Shown here one piece after another: positions 1 through 10,300 of a DNA stretch of 64,000 nucleotides; position 1 is the first letter of the stretch; each line of letters begins with the position of its first letter. The position numbers were made by a program, and so were the translations under genes. Under the pieces are notes generated by a model. It worked only from the letters and a program-made list of their open reading frames with translations, was not told the DNA's origin and did not search any database. The stretch comes from Catellatospora sp. KI3 (GTDB lineage: Bacteria; Actinomycetota; Actinomycetes; Mycobacteriales; Micromonosporaceae), in the NCBI RefSeq assembly GCF_029948125.1, contig NZ_JASAMB010000012.1, forward strand, positions 62,001-126,000. Reading direction: 5' to 3'.

Positions 1-1853
1 TCTCCGGCCCGGGCGGCATGGGCAAGACCGCCCTGGCCGTGCACTGGGCGCGCCGGGTCATCGACCGCTACCCCGACGGGCAGCTGTTCCTCGACCTGCG
101 CGGCCACGACCCGGCCACCGCCATGCCCGCCGCCGAGGCCGTGGCCCACCTGCTGCGGTCCCTGGGCGTCACCGCCGACGCGGCACCGCACGACCTCGGC
201 CGCTACCGCTCCGCCCTGCACGAGCGGCGCATGCTCATCCTGCTCGACGACGCCGCCACCGCCGAACAGATCGCGCCGCTGGTCCCGCCCGACGGCAACA
301 GCCTGCTCGTGGTCACCAGCCGCCACCAGCTCACAGCCCTGGCCCTGGACCACGAGGTGGTGGCGATCAGCCTCGACACCCTCCCGCACGCCGACGCGTC
401 GCTGCTGCTGCGCCGGGTCCTCGGCCACGACCGGGTCGACCGCGAGCCGGCCCACGCCGACCGGCTGGTCGACCTGTGCGGACGGCTGCCCCTGGCCCTG
501 CGCATCGCCGCCGCCAAACTCGCCGCCCGGCCACTGCGGCCGCTGGCCGAACTCGTCGCCGACCTCACCGGCGGGGACCGCCTCGACACGCTCACCGTGC
601 CCGGCGACTCCCGCAGCGTACGGGCGGTGTTCGCCTCGGCGTACCAGACGCTGAGCCCGCCGGCCGCGGCCCTGTTCCGGCGCCTGGGCCACCATCCCGG
701 GCCCACCTTCACCGCGCACCTGGCCGCCGCGGTGGCGGGCCGGCCCGTGGCCGAAGCCCTCGACGAACTCGCCGCCGTGCACCTGGTCACCGAGGTCGCC
801 GACGGCCGATACCGCTTCCACGACCTGATCCGGCTCTACGCCGTCGAACGCTGCGGCCCCGACGAGGCGCAGCGGGCCCGCGCGGCGACCCTCACCTGGT
901 ACCTGGCCCTGGCCGAGACCGCCAACCAGACCCTCGAACCCGCCCGCGACCGGGTCAAACTGTCCTGGCACAGCCCGCCCCCGAACCTGCCGCCGCTGCC
1001 CGACGCCGCCACGGTCCTGTCCCTGCTCGACGGCGAACGCCCCAACCTGCTGCCCGTCGCCCGCCACGCCGCCGCCCACGGTGAACCGCAGGTCACCTGG
1101 CAGCTGACCTACCTGCTGGCCAGCTACTACACCCACCGCGGCCACTGGGCCGCCTACGCCGAGATCTGCCGCGAAGGCCTGACCGCCGCCCTGCGCCTGG
1201 ACGACCCGGTCGGCGAGCGGCTCATGCGCAGCGGCCTGGGGGTGGCCTGCAACGTCACGCACCGCCACGAGGACGCCCTGCGGCAGCTCACCCGGGCCCT
1301 GGAGCTCATGCGCGAGGGCGGCGACCAGCGCGGCCAGGGCATGGCGCTGAACAACATCGCCCACGCACACGCCCAGCTCGGGCGGCTGCCCGACGCCCGC
1401 GACGCCTTCACGCAGGCGCTGGACCTGCACACCGCCGACGACCACCTGCCCGGGATCACCCTCGCGCTGAACAACATCGCCGACATCCACACCCAGCTCG
1501 GCGACTTCGACCTGGCCCACGTAGCACTCGACCGGGCGCTGCGGCTGGCCCGCGACCTCGGCAGCGCCCACCTGGAGGGCGCCGTGCTGCAGAACCTCGG
1601 CGAGGCCCGGCTGGCCGCCGGGGATGAGGACGGGGCCCTGCACCACTTCGGGCTGGCCCTGGCGATCCGCCGCCGCAACGGCGAGAAGCGGCGCGAGGCC
1701 GAGACGTCCAATGCCATCGGCCTCGTCCACCTGTCGCGCGGCGAGCACGCCAGCGCCCTGGACCACTTCGGGCGGGCGCTGGCACGGTGCCGCGAGCTCG
1801 ACGACCGGGGCCTGGAGGCGCGGACCCTGGCCAACATGTCCCTACTGGGCTAA
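1..1853 (+). CDS. AfsR/SARP-like STAND regulator, 3' part (5' end outside window)
   Basis: This gene enters the window in the P-loop, so the N-terminal DNA-binding and BTAD domains, if present, lie to the left. What is visible is an NB-ARC/AP-ATPase (Walker A GPGGMGKTALA at the edge, LILLDDA Walker B, VVTSR sensor motif, CGRLPLALRIAA GxP-type motif), then a linker ending in a winged-helix-like YRFHDLIRLYA stretch, then about 300 residues of TPR repeats containing ALNNIA and LGEARLA. Such proteins are ATP-dependent cytoplasmic activators. It is strongly similar along its length to the complete 1,005-residue regulator at 55821-58838, so a SARP N-terminus is likely but not seen. Its TAA stop overlaps by 3 nt the TAG stop of the convergent secreted-protein gene, leaving no room for a separate terminator. 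Confidence 0.9.
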   Translation, partial: SGPGGMGKTALAVHWARRVIDRYPDGQLFLDLRGHDPATAMPAAEAVAHLLRSLGVTADAAPHDLGRYRSALHERRMLILLDDAATAEQIAPLVPPDGNSLLVVTSRHQLTALALDHEVVAISLDTLPHADASLLLRRVLGHDRVDREPAHADRLVDLCGRLPLALRIAAAKLAARPLRPLAELVADLTGGDRLDTLTVPGDSRSVRAVFASAYQTLSPPAAALFRRLGHHPGPTFTAHLAAAVAGRPVAEALDELAAVHLVTEVADGRYRFHDLIRLYAVERCGPDEAQRARAATLTWYLALAETANQTLEPARDRVKLSWHSPPPNLPPLPDAATVLSLLDGERPNLLPVARHAAAHGEPQVTWQLTYLLASYYTHRGHWAAYAEICREGLTAALRLDDPVGERLMRSGLGVACNVTHRHEDALRQLTRALELMREGGDQRGQGMALNNIAHAHAQLGRLPDARDAFTQALDLHTADDHLPGITLALNNIADIHTQLGDFDLAHVALDRALRLARDLGSAHLEGAVLQNLGEARLAAGDEDGALHHFGLALAIRRRNGEKRREAETSNAIGLVHLSRGEHASALDHFGRALARCRELDDRGLEARTLANMSLLG

Positions 1854-2719
1854 CGCCAGAGCGTCACCTTGGCGGTGCCGGTCACGACGGTGCCGCCCGA
1901 GTAGTAGGTGACGGTGAGGTTGAAGTACTTCCAGCTCTGCGTGAAGGCGTGCGGCAGCAGCTGGACGGGCACGTACACGCCGGTCTGCCCGGCGGGGACG
2001 GTGAGCGTGCGGTTGACGGCCACGTAGTCCAGCCCGGCCGTCAGGTCCCCGTCGGAGGTCCGCACGGTCACCACCTGGTCCAGTGTGGACGGGTTGTTCG
2101 TGGCCAGCGGGGTGCTGACGATGTTGCCCGGTTCGATGGTGCACGGCACGACGGTGCCCGGGTCGGGCTTCGGCGACGGCGTCGGCGAGGGCGAGGGCGG
2201 CGGCGACGTACGGGGATCGAGCAGGCACAGGCGGCTGTCCGCGGTCACGGCGCGGATCGAGGTGTCGTTGTCGAAGATCCGGCCCCGGCCGGTGGCGGCG
2301 GCGATCCGTACGTCCGGGCTGGGGTTGGTGAGGGTGACCGTGAAGTCCTCCAGCAGCGCCTCGGTCACCGCGTCCCCGACGATGACCGCCTGGATCTGCC
2401 GGAGGCCGCTGTCGCCCGCGGGCCACTGCAGCACCCCGCCGGCCAGCGCGAAGTCGCCGGGCCGGTGCGCGGTGCCGTCGGTGACCGCGTACGACACCGA
2501 GCCGGCCGCGGCGCACGACGCCGTGTACACGGTGAAGGTCAGGGTGGCGGCGGCCTCGGAGACGGTGACCTGGGGGTCGATCGCCACCGACCGCTGGCAG
2601 TCGGCGGCCGCGCGCGGTTGGTCGCCGACGGCGGTGGCGGCGATGACGGTGGCCAGCGCCACCGCACCGGCGACGAGCGCGGGAAGCATCCTCGATTTCA
2701 TCGTCATGCAGCGCATCAT
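1850..2719 (-). CDS. Secreted Calx-beta domain protein
   Basis: Predicted exported protein of about 289 residues. It has a hydrophobic signal peptide (LPALVAGAVALATVIAATAV, probably cleaved near AAA-DC), one clear Calx-beta fold with the signature VTVSEAAATLTF and ending FDNDTS, a Pro/Ser-rich linker (SPPPSPSPTPSPKPDPG), and a second shorter Calx-beta-like unit (DYVAVNRTLTVPAGQTG) at the C-terminus. Calx-beta domains bind Ca2+ or act as extracellular spacer domains; no catalytic motif is seen. Several in-frame ATGs are clustered (2719, 2716, 2707, 2701) with no good ribosome-binding site, so the exact start is uncertain. A related single Calx-beta protein lies at 59885-60385, also close to an AfsR-like gene. 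Function unknown. Confidence 0.8.
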   Translation of the reverse strand: MMRCMTMKSRMLPALVAGAVALATVIAATAVGDQPRAAADCQRSVAIDPQVTVSEAAATLTFTVYTASCAAAGSVSYAVTDGTAHRPGDFALAGGVLQWPAGDSGLRQIQAVIVGDAVTEALLEDFTVTLTNPSPDVRIAAATGRGRIFDNDTSIRAVTADSRLCLLDPRTSPPPSPSPTPSPKPDPGTVVPCTIEPGNIVSTPLATNNPSTLDQVVTVRTSDGDLTAGLDYVAVNRTLTVPAGQTGVYVPVQLLPHAFTQSWKYFNLTVTYYSGGTVVTGTAKVTLWR

Positions 2720-3062
2720 CGGGCATCGGGCTTGTGATGAGCTTGTGGCCGGCGTGCCAAAAACATCCACGCTGCCGGATGGGATGGACCACTCGCCGCC
2801 GACCCTCCACCCCACCTGATCTTTTGTCCGGCCGGACGCACCGAACAACCGACTCGCGCCGCCTTTTCGTACGGTCGGCCCGGCTGTCCCGCCGCCCGGC
2901 GTCGGGTGGTCGGACGGGGCTGCGGGGTGGACAGGCAGAAAACCCGGCGGGCGCTGGACGGTGAGCGACCGGTGGCAGAGGGTATGGGATGCGCCAGTCC
3001 TCGGTGGCCCGGCGGGTATGTCGCGCCCGCCGCCACCGCCAGTACGCCCCTTCGGAGTGCCC
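2720..3062. other. Divergent intergenic region
   Basis: A stretch of 343 bp between two divergently transcribed secreted-protein genes. It must carry both promoters. I see no convincing -35/-10 pair or operator palindrome and no conserved small ORF. Confidence 0.4.
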
Positions 3063-5594
3063 GTGACACCTCGTTCGACCATGCCCCGCCGTGCCCTCGC
3101 CGCGCTCGCCGCGCTGGCGCTCACCGCGGCGGGCGTCAGCGCGGCCGTACCAGCGGCCGCCGCGCCCAACCACACCACGGTGGTCAAGGCGGTGCCCTCC
3201 TCCGCCACGCCCGACATCAAGAACGGCACCGTCAACGCCATCTACGACGCGGGCACGAAGATCATCGCGGCCGGCGACTTCACCACCGTCCGCAACCGCG
3301 GCACCGAAGTGGACATCACCCGCAACTATGTGCTGGCCTTCGACAAGGCCACCGGCACGGTCGACACCGCGTTCGCGCCGACCGTCGACAGCGAGGTCTC
3401 CGCCGTCATCGCCGGACCCACCACGGGCACGGTCTACATCGCGGGCAAGTTCAACACCGTCAACGGGGTCACCCGGCGCAAGGTCGCCCTGCTCAACGTC
3501 AGCACCGGCGCGGTGGTCACCAGCTTCGCCGGGCCCGCCTTCAACGGCGCGGTCAAGGACGTGGCCCTGGCCGGCAACCGGCTGCTGGTCGGCGGCATCT
3601 TCACCACCGCCGGCAACACCGTCCCCCGCGGCGGCCTCGCCTCCCTCAACGCCACCACCGGCGCGGTCGACAGCTACCTGACCACCACCCTGACCGAGAA
3701 CCACAACTACGACGGGGTCAGCGGCTCCAGCGCCGGAGTCGGCGCCAGCAAGCTCGCGCTGTCGCCCAACGGCCAGGTGCTCGTGGTGATCGGCAACTTC
3801 AAGAAGGCCGACGCGGTCCTGCACGACCAGATCGTGAAGCTGGACCTCGGCCCGAGCGCGGCGACGATCGCCGCCTGGAACACCACCCGCTACACCCCGC
3901 GCTGCGCCTGGTGGGCGTTCGACTCGTACATGCGCGACATCGCGTACGCGCCCGACAGCAGCTACTTCGTGGTCGTGTCCACCGGCGCCCCGAACGCGGG
4001 CACGCTGTGCGACGCCGCCGCCCGCTGGGAGACCGCCGCCACCGGCACGGACACCCAGCCGACCTGGGTCGACTACACCGGCGGCGACACGTTCCTGTCG
4101 GTCGACATCAGCGAGCAGGCCGTCTACGTCGGCGGGCACTCCCGCTGGCTCAACAACAGCTTCGGCGGCGACAGCGCGGGCCCCGGCGCGGTCGGCCGGG
4201 CCAGCATCGCCGCCCTCGACCCGCTCAACGGCCTGCCGCTGGCCTGGAACCCGGGCCGGCACCCGCGCGGCGTCGGCGCCTCCGAGATGCTGGTCACCCC
4301 GAGCGGCCTGTGGGTCGGCTCCGACACCGCCTTCATCGGCGACCACCAGTACCGGCGCGAGCGGATCGCGTTCTTCCCGCTGACCGGCGGCAGCGCCCCG
4401 CACCCGACCACCACGGCCGCGCTGCCCGGCAACGTGTACCGGGCGGGCGTGCCCGTACCGACCAATGTGCTCTACCGCGTCAACGCGGGCGGGTCCGCGG
4501 TCGCCGCGACCGACAACGGCCCGGACTGGGCGGGCGACGACGGCGGCAGCCCCAGCCCGTACCACAACACCGACAGCAGCACCGCCGGGTACGGGACCGT
4601 GCCGACCGTGGACGCCACCGTGCCCGCGGGCACCCCGGCCGCGCTGTTCTCCTCCGAGCGCTGGGACCCGGGCTCGGCCCCGGAGATGAGCTGGCAGTTC
4701 CCGGTCACCGCCGGGACCGAGGTCGAGGTCCGGCTCTACTTCGCCAACCGGTACGGCGGCACCGCCTCGCCCGGCTCCCGGGTCTTCAACGTGGCCCTGG
4801 ACGGCACGACCGTGCTCGCCAACCTGGACCTGTCGGGGTCGGCCGGGCACGACGTCGGCACCATGCGCTCCTTCACCGTCGTCAGCGACGGCTCGGTGGA
4901 CCTCGACTTCGGCCACGTGGTCGAGAACCCGCTGATCAACGGCATCGAGATCGTCAAGACCGGGCCGCCGCCGGCCGGCAACGCCGACGACGTGCTGGTC
5001 CGGTCCTACGACGGGGCGACCACCGTCGGGGCGACCAGCGCGGTCGCCAACCCCGACAGCACGGCCTGGTCGACGGTGCGGGGCGGCTTCTGGGTCGGCG
5101 GCACGCTGTTCTACGGCATGAACGGCGCGCTGTGGCGGCGTACCTTCAACGGCACCGCCTTCGGCACGGCGACGCTGGTCGACCCGTACCACGACGCGTA
5201 CTGGGACACCGTGGACAACGACTCCGGCCAGACGTACGCCGGCTCGACGGTGAACTTCTACGCCGAGATCCCGAACGTGACCGCGATGCTCTACACGGCC
5301 GGGCGGGTCTACTACACCCTGGCCGGGTCGAACGAGCTGTACTGGCGCTGGTTCACCCCCGACAGCGGGGTCGTCGGCGCCGACAAGTTCACCGTCGCGG
5401 GCGTGGGCGGCATGGCCGACGCGGGCGGGCTGCTCCTGTCGGGCACCACCCTCTACAAGGTCAACCGCAGCACCGGCGACCTCTCGTCCACCGCGTGGGC
5501 CGGTGGCGTGCCGAGCGGGTCGTTCACGGTACGCAGCGGACCGTCCCTCGACGGCACCGACTGGCGGGCGAAGCTCCTGTTCATCGCCCCCTGA
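3063..5594 (+). CDS. Secreted delta-60/malectin-domain protein
   Basis: A secreted protein of 843 residues. The GTG at 3063 is chosen because GGAG lies 5 nt upstream and it is followed directly by an Ala-rich signal peptide (MPRRALAALAALALTAAG, cleavage near AAAAPN). Residues about 50-450 form repeated beta-blades of the delta-60 type (IIAAGDFTTV, VYIAGKFNTVNG, LLVGGIFTTAGN), probably a beta-propeller. Near residues 520-630 is a malectin/di-glucose-binding-like domain (EVEVRLYFANRYGG, FNVALDGTTVLANLDL, LINGIEIVK). A last beta-rich region (VLVRSYDG to FIAP) resembles another propeller. Malectin domains bind carbohydrate, so a wall- or glycan-binding surface role is plausible. No catalytic residues were identified. 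A strong hairpin follows the stop. Confidence 0.85.
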   Translation: MTPRSTMPRRALAALAALALTAAGVSAAVPAAAAPNHTTVVKAVPSSATPDIKNGTVNAIYDAGTKIIAAGDFTTVRNRGTEVDITRNYVLAFDKATGTVDTAFAPTVDSEVSAVIAGPTTGTVYIAGKFNTVNGVTRRKVALLNVSTGAVVTSFAGPAFNGAVKDVALAGNRLLVGGIFTTAGNTVPRGGLASLNATTGAVDSYLTTTLTENHNYDGVSGSSAGVGASKLALSPNGQVLVVIGNFKKADAVLHDQIVKLDLGPSAATIAAWNTTRYTPRCAWWAFDSYMRDIAYAPDSSYFVVVSTGAPNAGTLCDAAARWETAATGTDTQPTWVDYTGGDTFLSVDISEQAVYVGGHSRWLNNSFGGDSAGPGAVGRASIAALDPLNGLPLAWNPGRHPRGVGASEMLVTPSGLWVGSDTAFIGDHQYRRERIAFFPLTGGSAPHPTTTAALPGNVYRAGVPVPTNVLYRVNAGGSAVAATDNGPDWAGDDGGSPSPYHNTDSSTAGYGTVPTVDATVPAGTPAALFSSERWDPGSAPEMSWQFPVTAGTEVEVRLYFANRYGGTASPGSRVFNVALDGTTVLANLDLSGSAGHDVGTMRSFTVVSDGSVDLDFGHVVENPLINGIEIVKTGPPPAGNADDVLVRSYDGATTVGATSAVANPDSTAWSTVRGGFWVGGTLFYGMNGALWRRTFNGTAFGTATLVDPYHDAYWDTVDNDSGQTYAGSTVNFYAEIPNVTAMLYTAGRVYYTLAGSNELYWRWFTPDSGVVGADKFTVAGVGGMADAGGLLLSGTTLYKVNRSTGDLSSTAWAGGVPSGSFTVRSGPSLDGTDWRAKLLFIAP

Positions 5595-5602
5595 CCGACG
5601 CG

Positions 5603-5647
5603 GAGGGCGTCCAGGCCGGCTTCTCACGAGCCGACCTGGACGCCCTC
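5603..5647. terminator. Bidirectional hairpin terminator
   Basis: A perfect 13-bp inverted repeat (GAGGGCGTCCAGG and its complement) lies at 5603-5615/5635-5647. After one mismatch it continues with a 5-bp CGGCT/AGCCG stem and a 7-nt loop. It sits between the convergent malectin gene and the small minus-strand gene. No U-tract, which is usual for actinomycete terminators. Confidence 0.8.
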
Positions 5648-5696
5648 TGCCGTGTCCGGCGGAGAGTGCGCCCGGTGACCCGGAATACTCGGTCGT

Positions 5697-6008
5697 TCAG
5701 TCGTCGAAGGGCTCGTCGTCGTGCCAGCGCCAGCCGCAGGTGCCGTCGTCGAAGATCTTCAGCCAGTACTCAGCGACGGGATCGCCCTCGGGGTAGGTCA
5801 GGGAGGTCGCGGCGAGCATCCGGCGGTGAGCCTCGACGTCCTCTGCGGCGCCGGTTGCCTCCGACTCGGTGAAGAGCGGGCGGATGGCGTCGAACCCGGG
5901 CAGGGCTTCGACACGCCCGTGCATCCAGGGGAAGTCGCCGCCGGTCACGATGATCCGTGCGACCAGCACACCGTCGTGATGCAACCCCCAGGTACCTGCT
6001 TCACTCAT
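5697..6008 (-). CDS. Small conserved-type hypothetical protein
   Basis: A soluble acidic protein of 103 residues starting MSEAGTWGL. It has no signal peptide or membrane segment. Visible features are VLVARIIVTGGDFPWMHGR near the N-terminus, FDAIRPLFTESEA in the middle, and an acidic Trp-rich tail (YWLKIFDDGTCGWRWHDDEPFDD). I recognise no domain. The ATG at 6008 is preferred over the one at 6017 (MHRM) because it gives the typical compact start, but no ribosome-binding site decides between them. It faces the malectin gene and lies downstream of the protease gene on the same strand, 87 bp away. Confidence 0.65.
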   Translation of the reverse strand: MSEAGTWGLHHDGVLVARIIVTGGDFPWMHGRVEALPGFDAIRPLFTESEATGAAEDVEAHRRMLAATSLTYPEGDPVAEYWLKIFDDGTCGWRWHDDEPFDD

Positions 6009-6095
6009 GCGATGCATGGTGCCATGCGACTGCGCCGGGCAGACTGATGTTCGTGCCCGGCACCGGTTCCCGGTGCCGGGCATGACGCACGTCGG

Positions 6096-6965
6096 TCAGA
6101 GCAGGCTCACGCCGTACGCGTCGGCGGCCTCGCGGACCGGCTGGAAGAAGGTCGTGCCGCCCGAGCGGCAGTCGCCGCTGCCGCCGGAGGTCAGGCCGAT
6201 GGCCTTGTTGCCGTCGTAGAGCGGGCCGCCGGAGTCGCCGCCCTCGGCGCAGACGGTGGTCTGGATCAGGCCGCCGACCTTGCCGCCGGGGTGGCCGCTG
6301 TAGCGCACCGATACGTTGAGCGCGGTGACCTTGCCGCTGTGCACGCCGGTGGTCGACCCGTCCCGGGTGACGGACTCGCCCACGAACGCGTCGGCGACGG
6401 TGTAGCCGCCCGAGTGGCTCAGCGACGTGTTGTCGTAGCGCACCAGCGCGTAGTCGTTGCCGGGGAAGCTGTACCCGGTGGTCGCGCCGATCAGGGTCGT
6501 CTGCGCCGAGTTGGTGTACCAGGTGCTCACCAGCGTGCCGCAGTGCCCGGCGGTCAGCAGGTAGTAGACGCCGCCCTTGACCACGTTGAAGCCGAGCGAG
6601 CAGCGGTAGCCGCCGCCGTAGATGGCGTCGCCGGGCGACACCGTCGGGCGGAACACCCCGGCGTTGCGCTCGATGCGCAGCGCACCCGCGTTCGCTCCGG
6701 CGGCCTGCTTCAGGGTGGCCAGCGCGGCGGGCGATACGGTGGCGTCGGCGGTGACCACGACCCGCCCGGCGGCGGTGTCGGTGTACCAGGAGATGCCGAC
6801 GACGCCGGACCGGTCGACCGCGGCGTCGACCGCGGCGAGGGTGTCGGCGCCGAAGCGCGGGGCGGCGGTCGCGGCCGCGGGCTGAACGAAGGCGGCGAGG
6901 GTGACCGCGCCGACGGCGGCCATGAGCAGCCGGCTGGTACGGGTACGTTGCGGAGTAGTGGTCAC
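6096..6965 (-). CDS. Secreted streptogrisin-like serine protease (S1 family)
   Basis: A secreted chymotrypsin-fold endopeptidase of 289 residues. It has a signal peptide (residues 1 to about 35), a short pro-region (about 36-112, resembling the alpha-lytic/streptogrisin propeptide), and a mature S1 domain. The catalytic triad is visible: His141 in LLTAGHC, Asp171 in GNDYALV and Ser245 in GGDSGGPL. Paired cysteines (C122/C142, C239/C266) match the two disulfides of streptogrisins. The start is GTG, supported by AGGAGG 7 nt upstream. It acts outside the cell on proteins and is probably self-processed. The pro-region is short compared with streptogrisins that need it as a foldase. Confidence 0.93.
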   Translation of the reverse strand: MTTTPQRTRTSRLLMAAVGAVTLAAFVQPAAATAAPRFGADTLAAVDAAVDRSGVVGISWYTDTAAGRVVVTADATVSPAALATLKQAAGANAGALRIERNAGVFRPTVSPGDAIYGGGYRCSLGFNVVKGGVYYLLTAGHCGTLVSTWYTNSAQTTLIGATTGYSFPGNDYALVRYDNTSLSHSGGYTVADAFVGESVTRDGSTTGVHSGKVTALNVSVRYSGHPGGKVGGLIQTTVCAEGGDSGGPLYDGNKAIGLTSGGSGDCRSGGTTFFQPVREAADAYGVSLL

Positions 6966-7313
6966 TGGGCGTCCTCCTGGAGGGTCGGCGGGACGTTGGG
7001 GTCGGTCCCGTCCGTACGCCGCCGAGCGCCTCCCGGTCGGTCAGGCGTATCCGCGACGTACCGGCCCAGTATCCAAATACGTCGATTTTGCTTTCAAGTG
7101 TCGCCAGTCCCCCACCCAGGCACAAATACGTGCACATCCGCGTCGCGGCCAAGCATAGGGGGACACAACAGCGCCATCGCCTATCCACCGTTCGGTGGAT
7201 GGGCGACTGTGTAGACACCGCAAGGGCCGTCTGCGGTCTGCAAGGCTTTGCGGAGGTGTCGGCTGTTTGACATACCGGCTGGTTACTAGTTTCGAGCTGG
7301 TACCGGTTTACCA
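6966..7313. other. Divergent intergenic region of lower GC
   Basis: A 348-bp region between the protease and the NACHT gene. It is noticeably more AT-rich than its surroundings at 7070-7160. It carries a 28-bp near-perfect palindrome (7178-7205, listed separately). TTGACA at 7267-7272 is a possible -35 for the NACHT gene, but no well-spaced -10 follows and no Shine-Dalgarno is seen before its ATG. No small ORF is convincing. Confidence 0.4.
7178..7205. promoter_or_regulatory. 28-bp near-perfect palindrome upstream of the NACHT gene
   Basis: The core ATCCACCG-TT-CGGTGGAT is perfect and extends to 13-bp arms with a single G/T mismatch. It ends 108 bp before the NACHT start. It could be an operator for an unlinked repressor or a leader hairpin with a 2-nt loop. 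Confidence 0.5.
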
Positions 7314-10300
7314 ATGGACTACGTGGGCGGTGCCTTTAAATTTCTGTCCGCTGTAGCGGTCAAACCCGCAGCGGAGGCGGCACAGCGCAACGACCAGATC
7401 GTCGCCGTCCTGCGCAAGCTCCGCCTGGAAGGACCGGTGCCACCTGCGGACTTCGGAGCGCTGTACGCCCGCACTGTGATCGACGTCCTCTACGGCAAGC
7501 CCGCACCCGTGCTCGCACTGTTCCGCGACCAATACGTCCGGCAGGCGTTCACCGACTCATTCCACTCGGACGACTACAGCCGGTTACTCGAAGAGGTCGC
7601 CGGCGCGGTCGAACGCAATGCAGAGTCCAGCGAGTTCGGACATCTGCCATACCGGATCGCCGATGAGATCGGGCCGGTCATCGAGCGGTTCCACTACTGG
7701 GTGACGCGAAGCCGGACGCCAGCACAGGCCCGTTTCGAAAACAAGCTCGACGCACTGCAGGTCCACTTCGAGAATCAGCTCGACGCACTACCGGCCAGGA
7801 TCGCCGCCGATCTGCTGGAAATACCGGCGGACAAGTTCGGCGAGATGGCACGTGTTGCGTTGGCCCGCCAGGACGAGGAGCAGCACCGGCAGGAGCGCGA
7901 GCCCCATCGGGGCAGCGCGACACCGCTGGAGCGCCTGAACTCCGATGTCCGAGCCTGGTTCGCCACCCTCAACTACCGGGTCACCGCTGAGCTCGGCCAC
8001 GATGACACCACGTACAGCTGGACGCTTCGGGCACCGGTCACACCGGGCAGGTACGGGACCGTGGTGATCCTGGTGGTGGACGGTGAGCTGATGAAGCATT
8101 ATGTCAGCCGCGCGATCGAGGCGGTCCGAGAGCATGCGGCTGATGGAGCGTGGGTAATCGCCCAACAGCGGATCAGCCCATCCGCGCGCCAAGGGGCAGC
8201 CGAAATGCCGTCGGTCCTGTGCCTGACCTTCGACGATCTAATCGACCTCAACGCCGACTTCGAGCCATACCTCGACTGGCTGGAGGACACAGTCAGGAAA
8301 CTGCGGATGGAGCAGCGATACGTCGAGCTGTCCTGTCGACGGGAGGAGCCTGGCGAAGAGCAGCCCAGTCTCTACGACTGGAAGGACGGCGGGCTCACCG
8401 AGTACGTTCACCGATGGCTGGCTGACCCCGCTAAGGAGCACCTGTCCGTGCTGGGTGAGTTCGGCACCGGAAAGAGCTGGTTCGCGCTGCACTTCGCCTG
8501 GCGCCTCGGTCGCCTGTGGCGCGAGGCCAAGCGACGTGGGCTGCCCCGCCCCAGGCTACCCCTGCTGATCCCGCTGCGGACGTATGCGAAAGCCGCGACG
8601 GTCGAGTCGGTCATCTCCCAGTTCTTCTTCGCCGAGCATCAGCTTGAGCTGAACTACCGCACCTTCCAGCACCTCAACAAGATGGGACGGCTGCTACTCA
8701 TCTTCGACGGCTTCGACGAGATGGCCGCCCGGGTCGACCGCAACGTCATGGTCAGCAACTTCTGGGAGCTGGCCAAGGTCGCCGAGCCCGGTGCGAAGGT
8801 ACTGCTCAGCAGCCGTACCGAGCACTTCCCTGATGCGGAGGGTACCCGTCAGCTACTGGCTGGCAACGTGCACGCGGCCGCGGTATCCGATGTCGAACCG
8901 CTCCGCTTCGACATCATCGAGATAGCACCGATGGACGTCGACCAGATCCGCGCGGTGCTGACCGGGATCACCGACGAGTACAACGTCAAAGTCGTGATGA
9001 ACAACGAGGAACTGCGTGACCTGCTGCGCCGCCCGGTCATGTCGGAGCTGGTCCTTGAGGCGCTGCCCGACATCGGCGCCGGCCAGCGCATCGACATGGC
9101 ACGGGTCTACCTCTACGCCGTCCGGCGCAAGATGGATCGCGACATCCGCGAAGGGCGAACCTTCACCGGCCGCCCCGACAAGCTCTACTTCCTCTGCGAG
9201 CTAGCGTGGGAGATGCTGTCGACCAGCACAATGAGCCTGAACTACCGCGAGTTCCCGGACCGTCTGCGAACGCACTTCGGCACCGCCGTCAGCTCCCCCA
9301 AAGACATCGACCACTGGGATCAGGACATGCGCTCCCAGACCCTCCTGGTCCGCAACGCCGACGGCGACTACAGCCCGGCCCACCGCTCGCTGCTGGAGTT
9401 CTTCGTCGCCTACAAGCTCGGCGCGGAGCTCGGCCTGCTGGATGACGACTTCCTCGACCTCGTGAACGCCGACCCCCGCTCCGATGGCAGCCACTACCGC
9501 TGGTCGGAGTACTTCATGCAACACCGCACCAATGGAGCTCTGCCCGCGCTGAGCCGGTTCACGGCTGAAGCCTCCGATCGGCTCGCCTCGACATTCGGCA
9601 GAGCACTCAACGAATTCACCACGTTCCAATTCCTATGGTCGATGATCTCGGGCACCGACCAGGTCAAGGACCAACTATTGGCACTCGCCAGAACCACAGG
9701 ATCCCTACCCGATCCTCAGAACCTCGGCGGCAACTGCCTTAACCTCCTCAGATTCGCAGCACCCGACCTGGCCGGGGTTAATCTCGCCGGTGCGAACCTC
9801 GCCGGCGCCAATCCCCACCACGACCTGGCGATTTCCAGTCTCGCCCACGCCGATCTGCGAGGTGCAGACCTGTCCGGGGTGGCTATGCGGTGGACAAGCA
9901 TCACCGGAGCCGACCTGACGGGTGCCTTCATCACCGACGTCGAGGTGCTGCGGACGTTCACACCCCAGGTTGCGGTGACAAGCTTCGGATCAATTGTATG
10001 CACCGACTTTGGCGCCTTGACCGACTCGGCCGTCTGGGAGAACGGGAACCTTCACGACTCCCCGGAGCACGAAAAAATCGGACCGACCGACCGCAGAAGA
10101 AGTGTCGCCGCGCTGACCAACGGGCAAGTCGCGATCAGCGCAACAAACGGCCTCATCGTACGCGATCCGGACGGCTCCACCCGCCGCGCGCTTCAAGGCA
10201 GGTCAGTAGTACAGATAGTGCCGATGGAATGGCGGTCGGAGCCCGCGATGGCCGTCCTTACCCGGCATAAAGGGATCAACCAATACTGCATCGTATTAGA

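Noticed and set aside
1842-5627. A 1,261-codon minus-strand ORF covering the malectin gene
   Set aside because: Its product is Arg/Gly/Val-rich with no domain; it is the high-GC antisense shadow of the plus-strand secreted-protein gene and of its neighbour.
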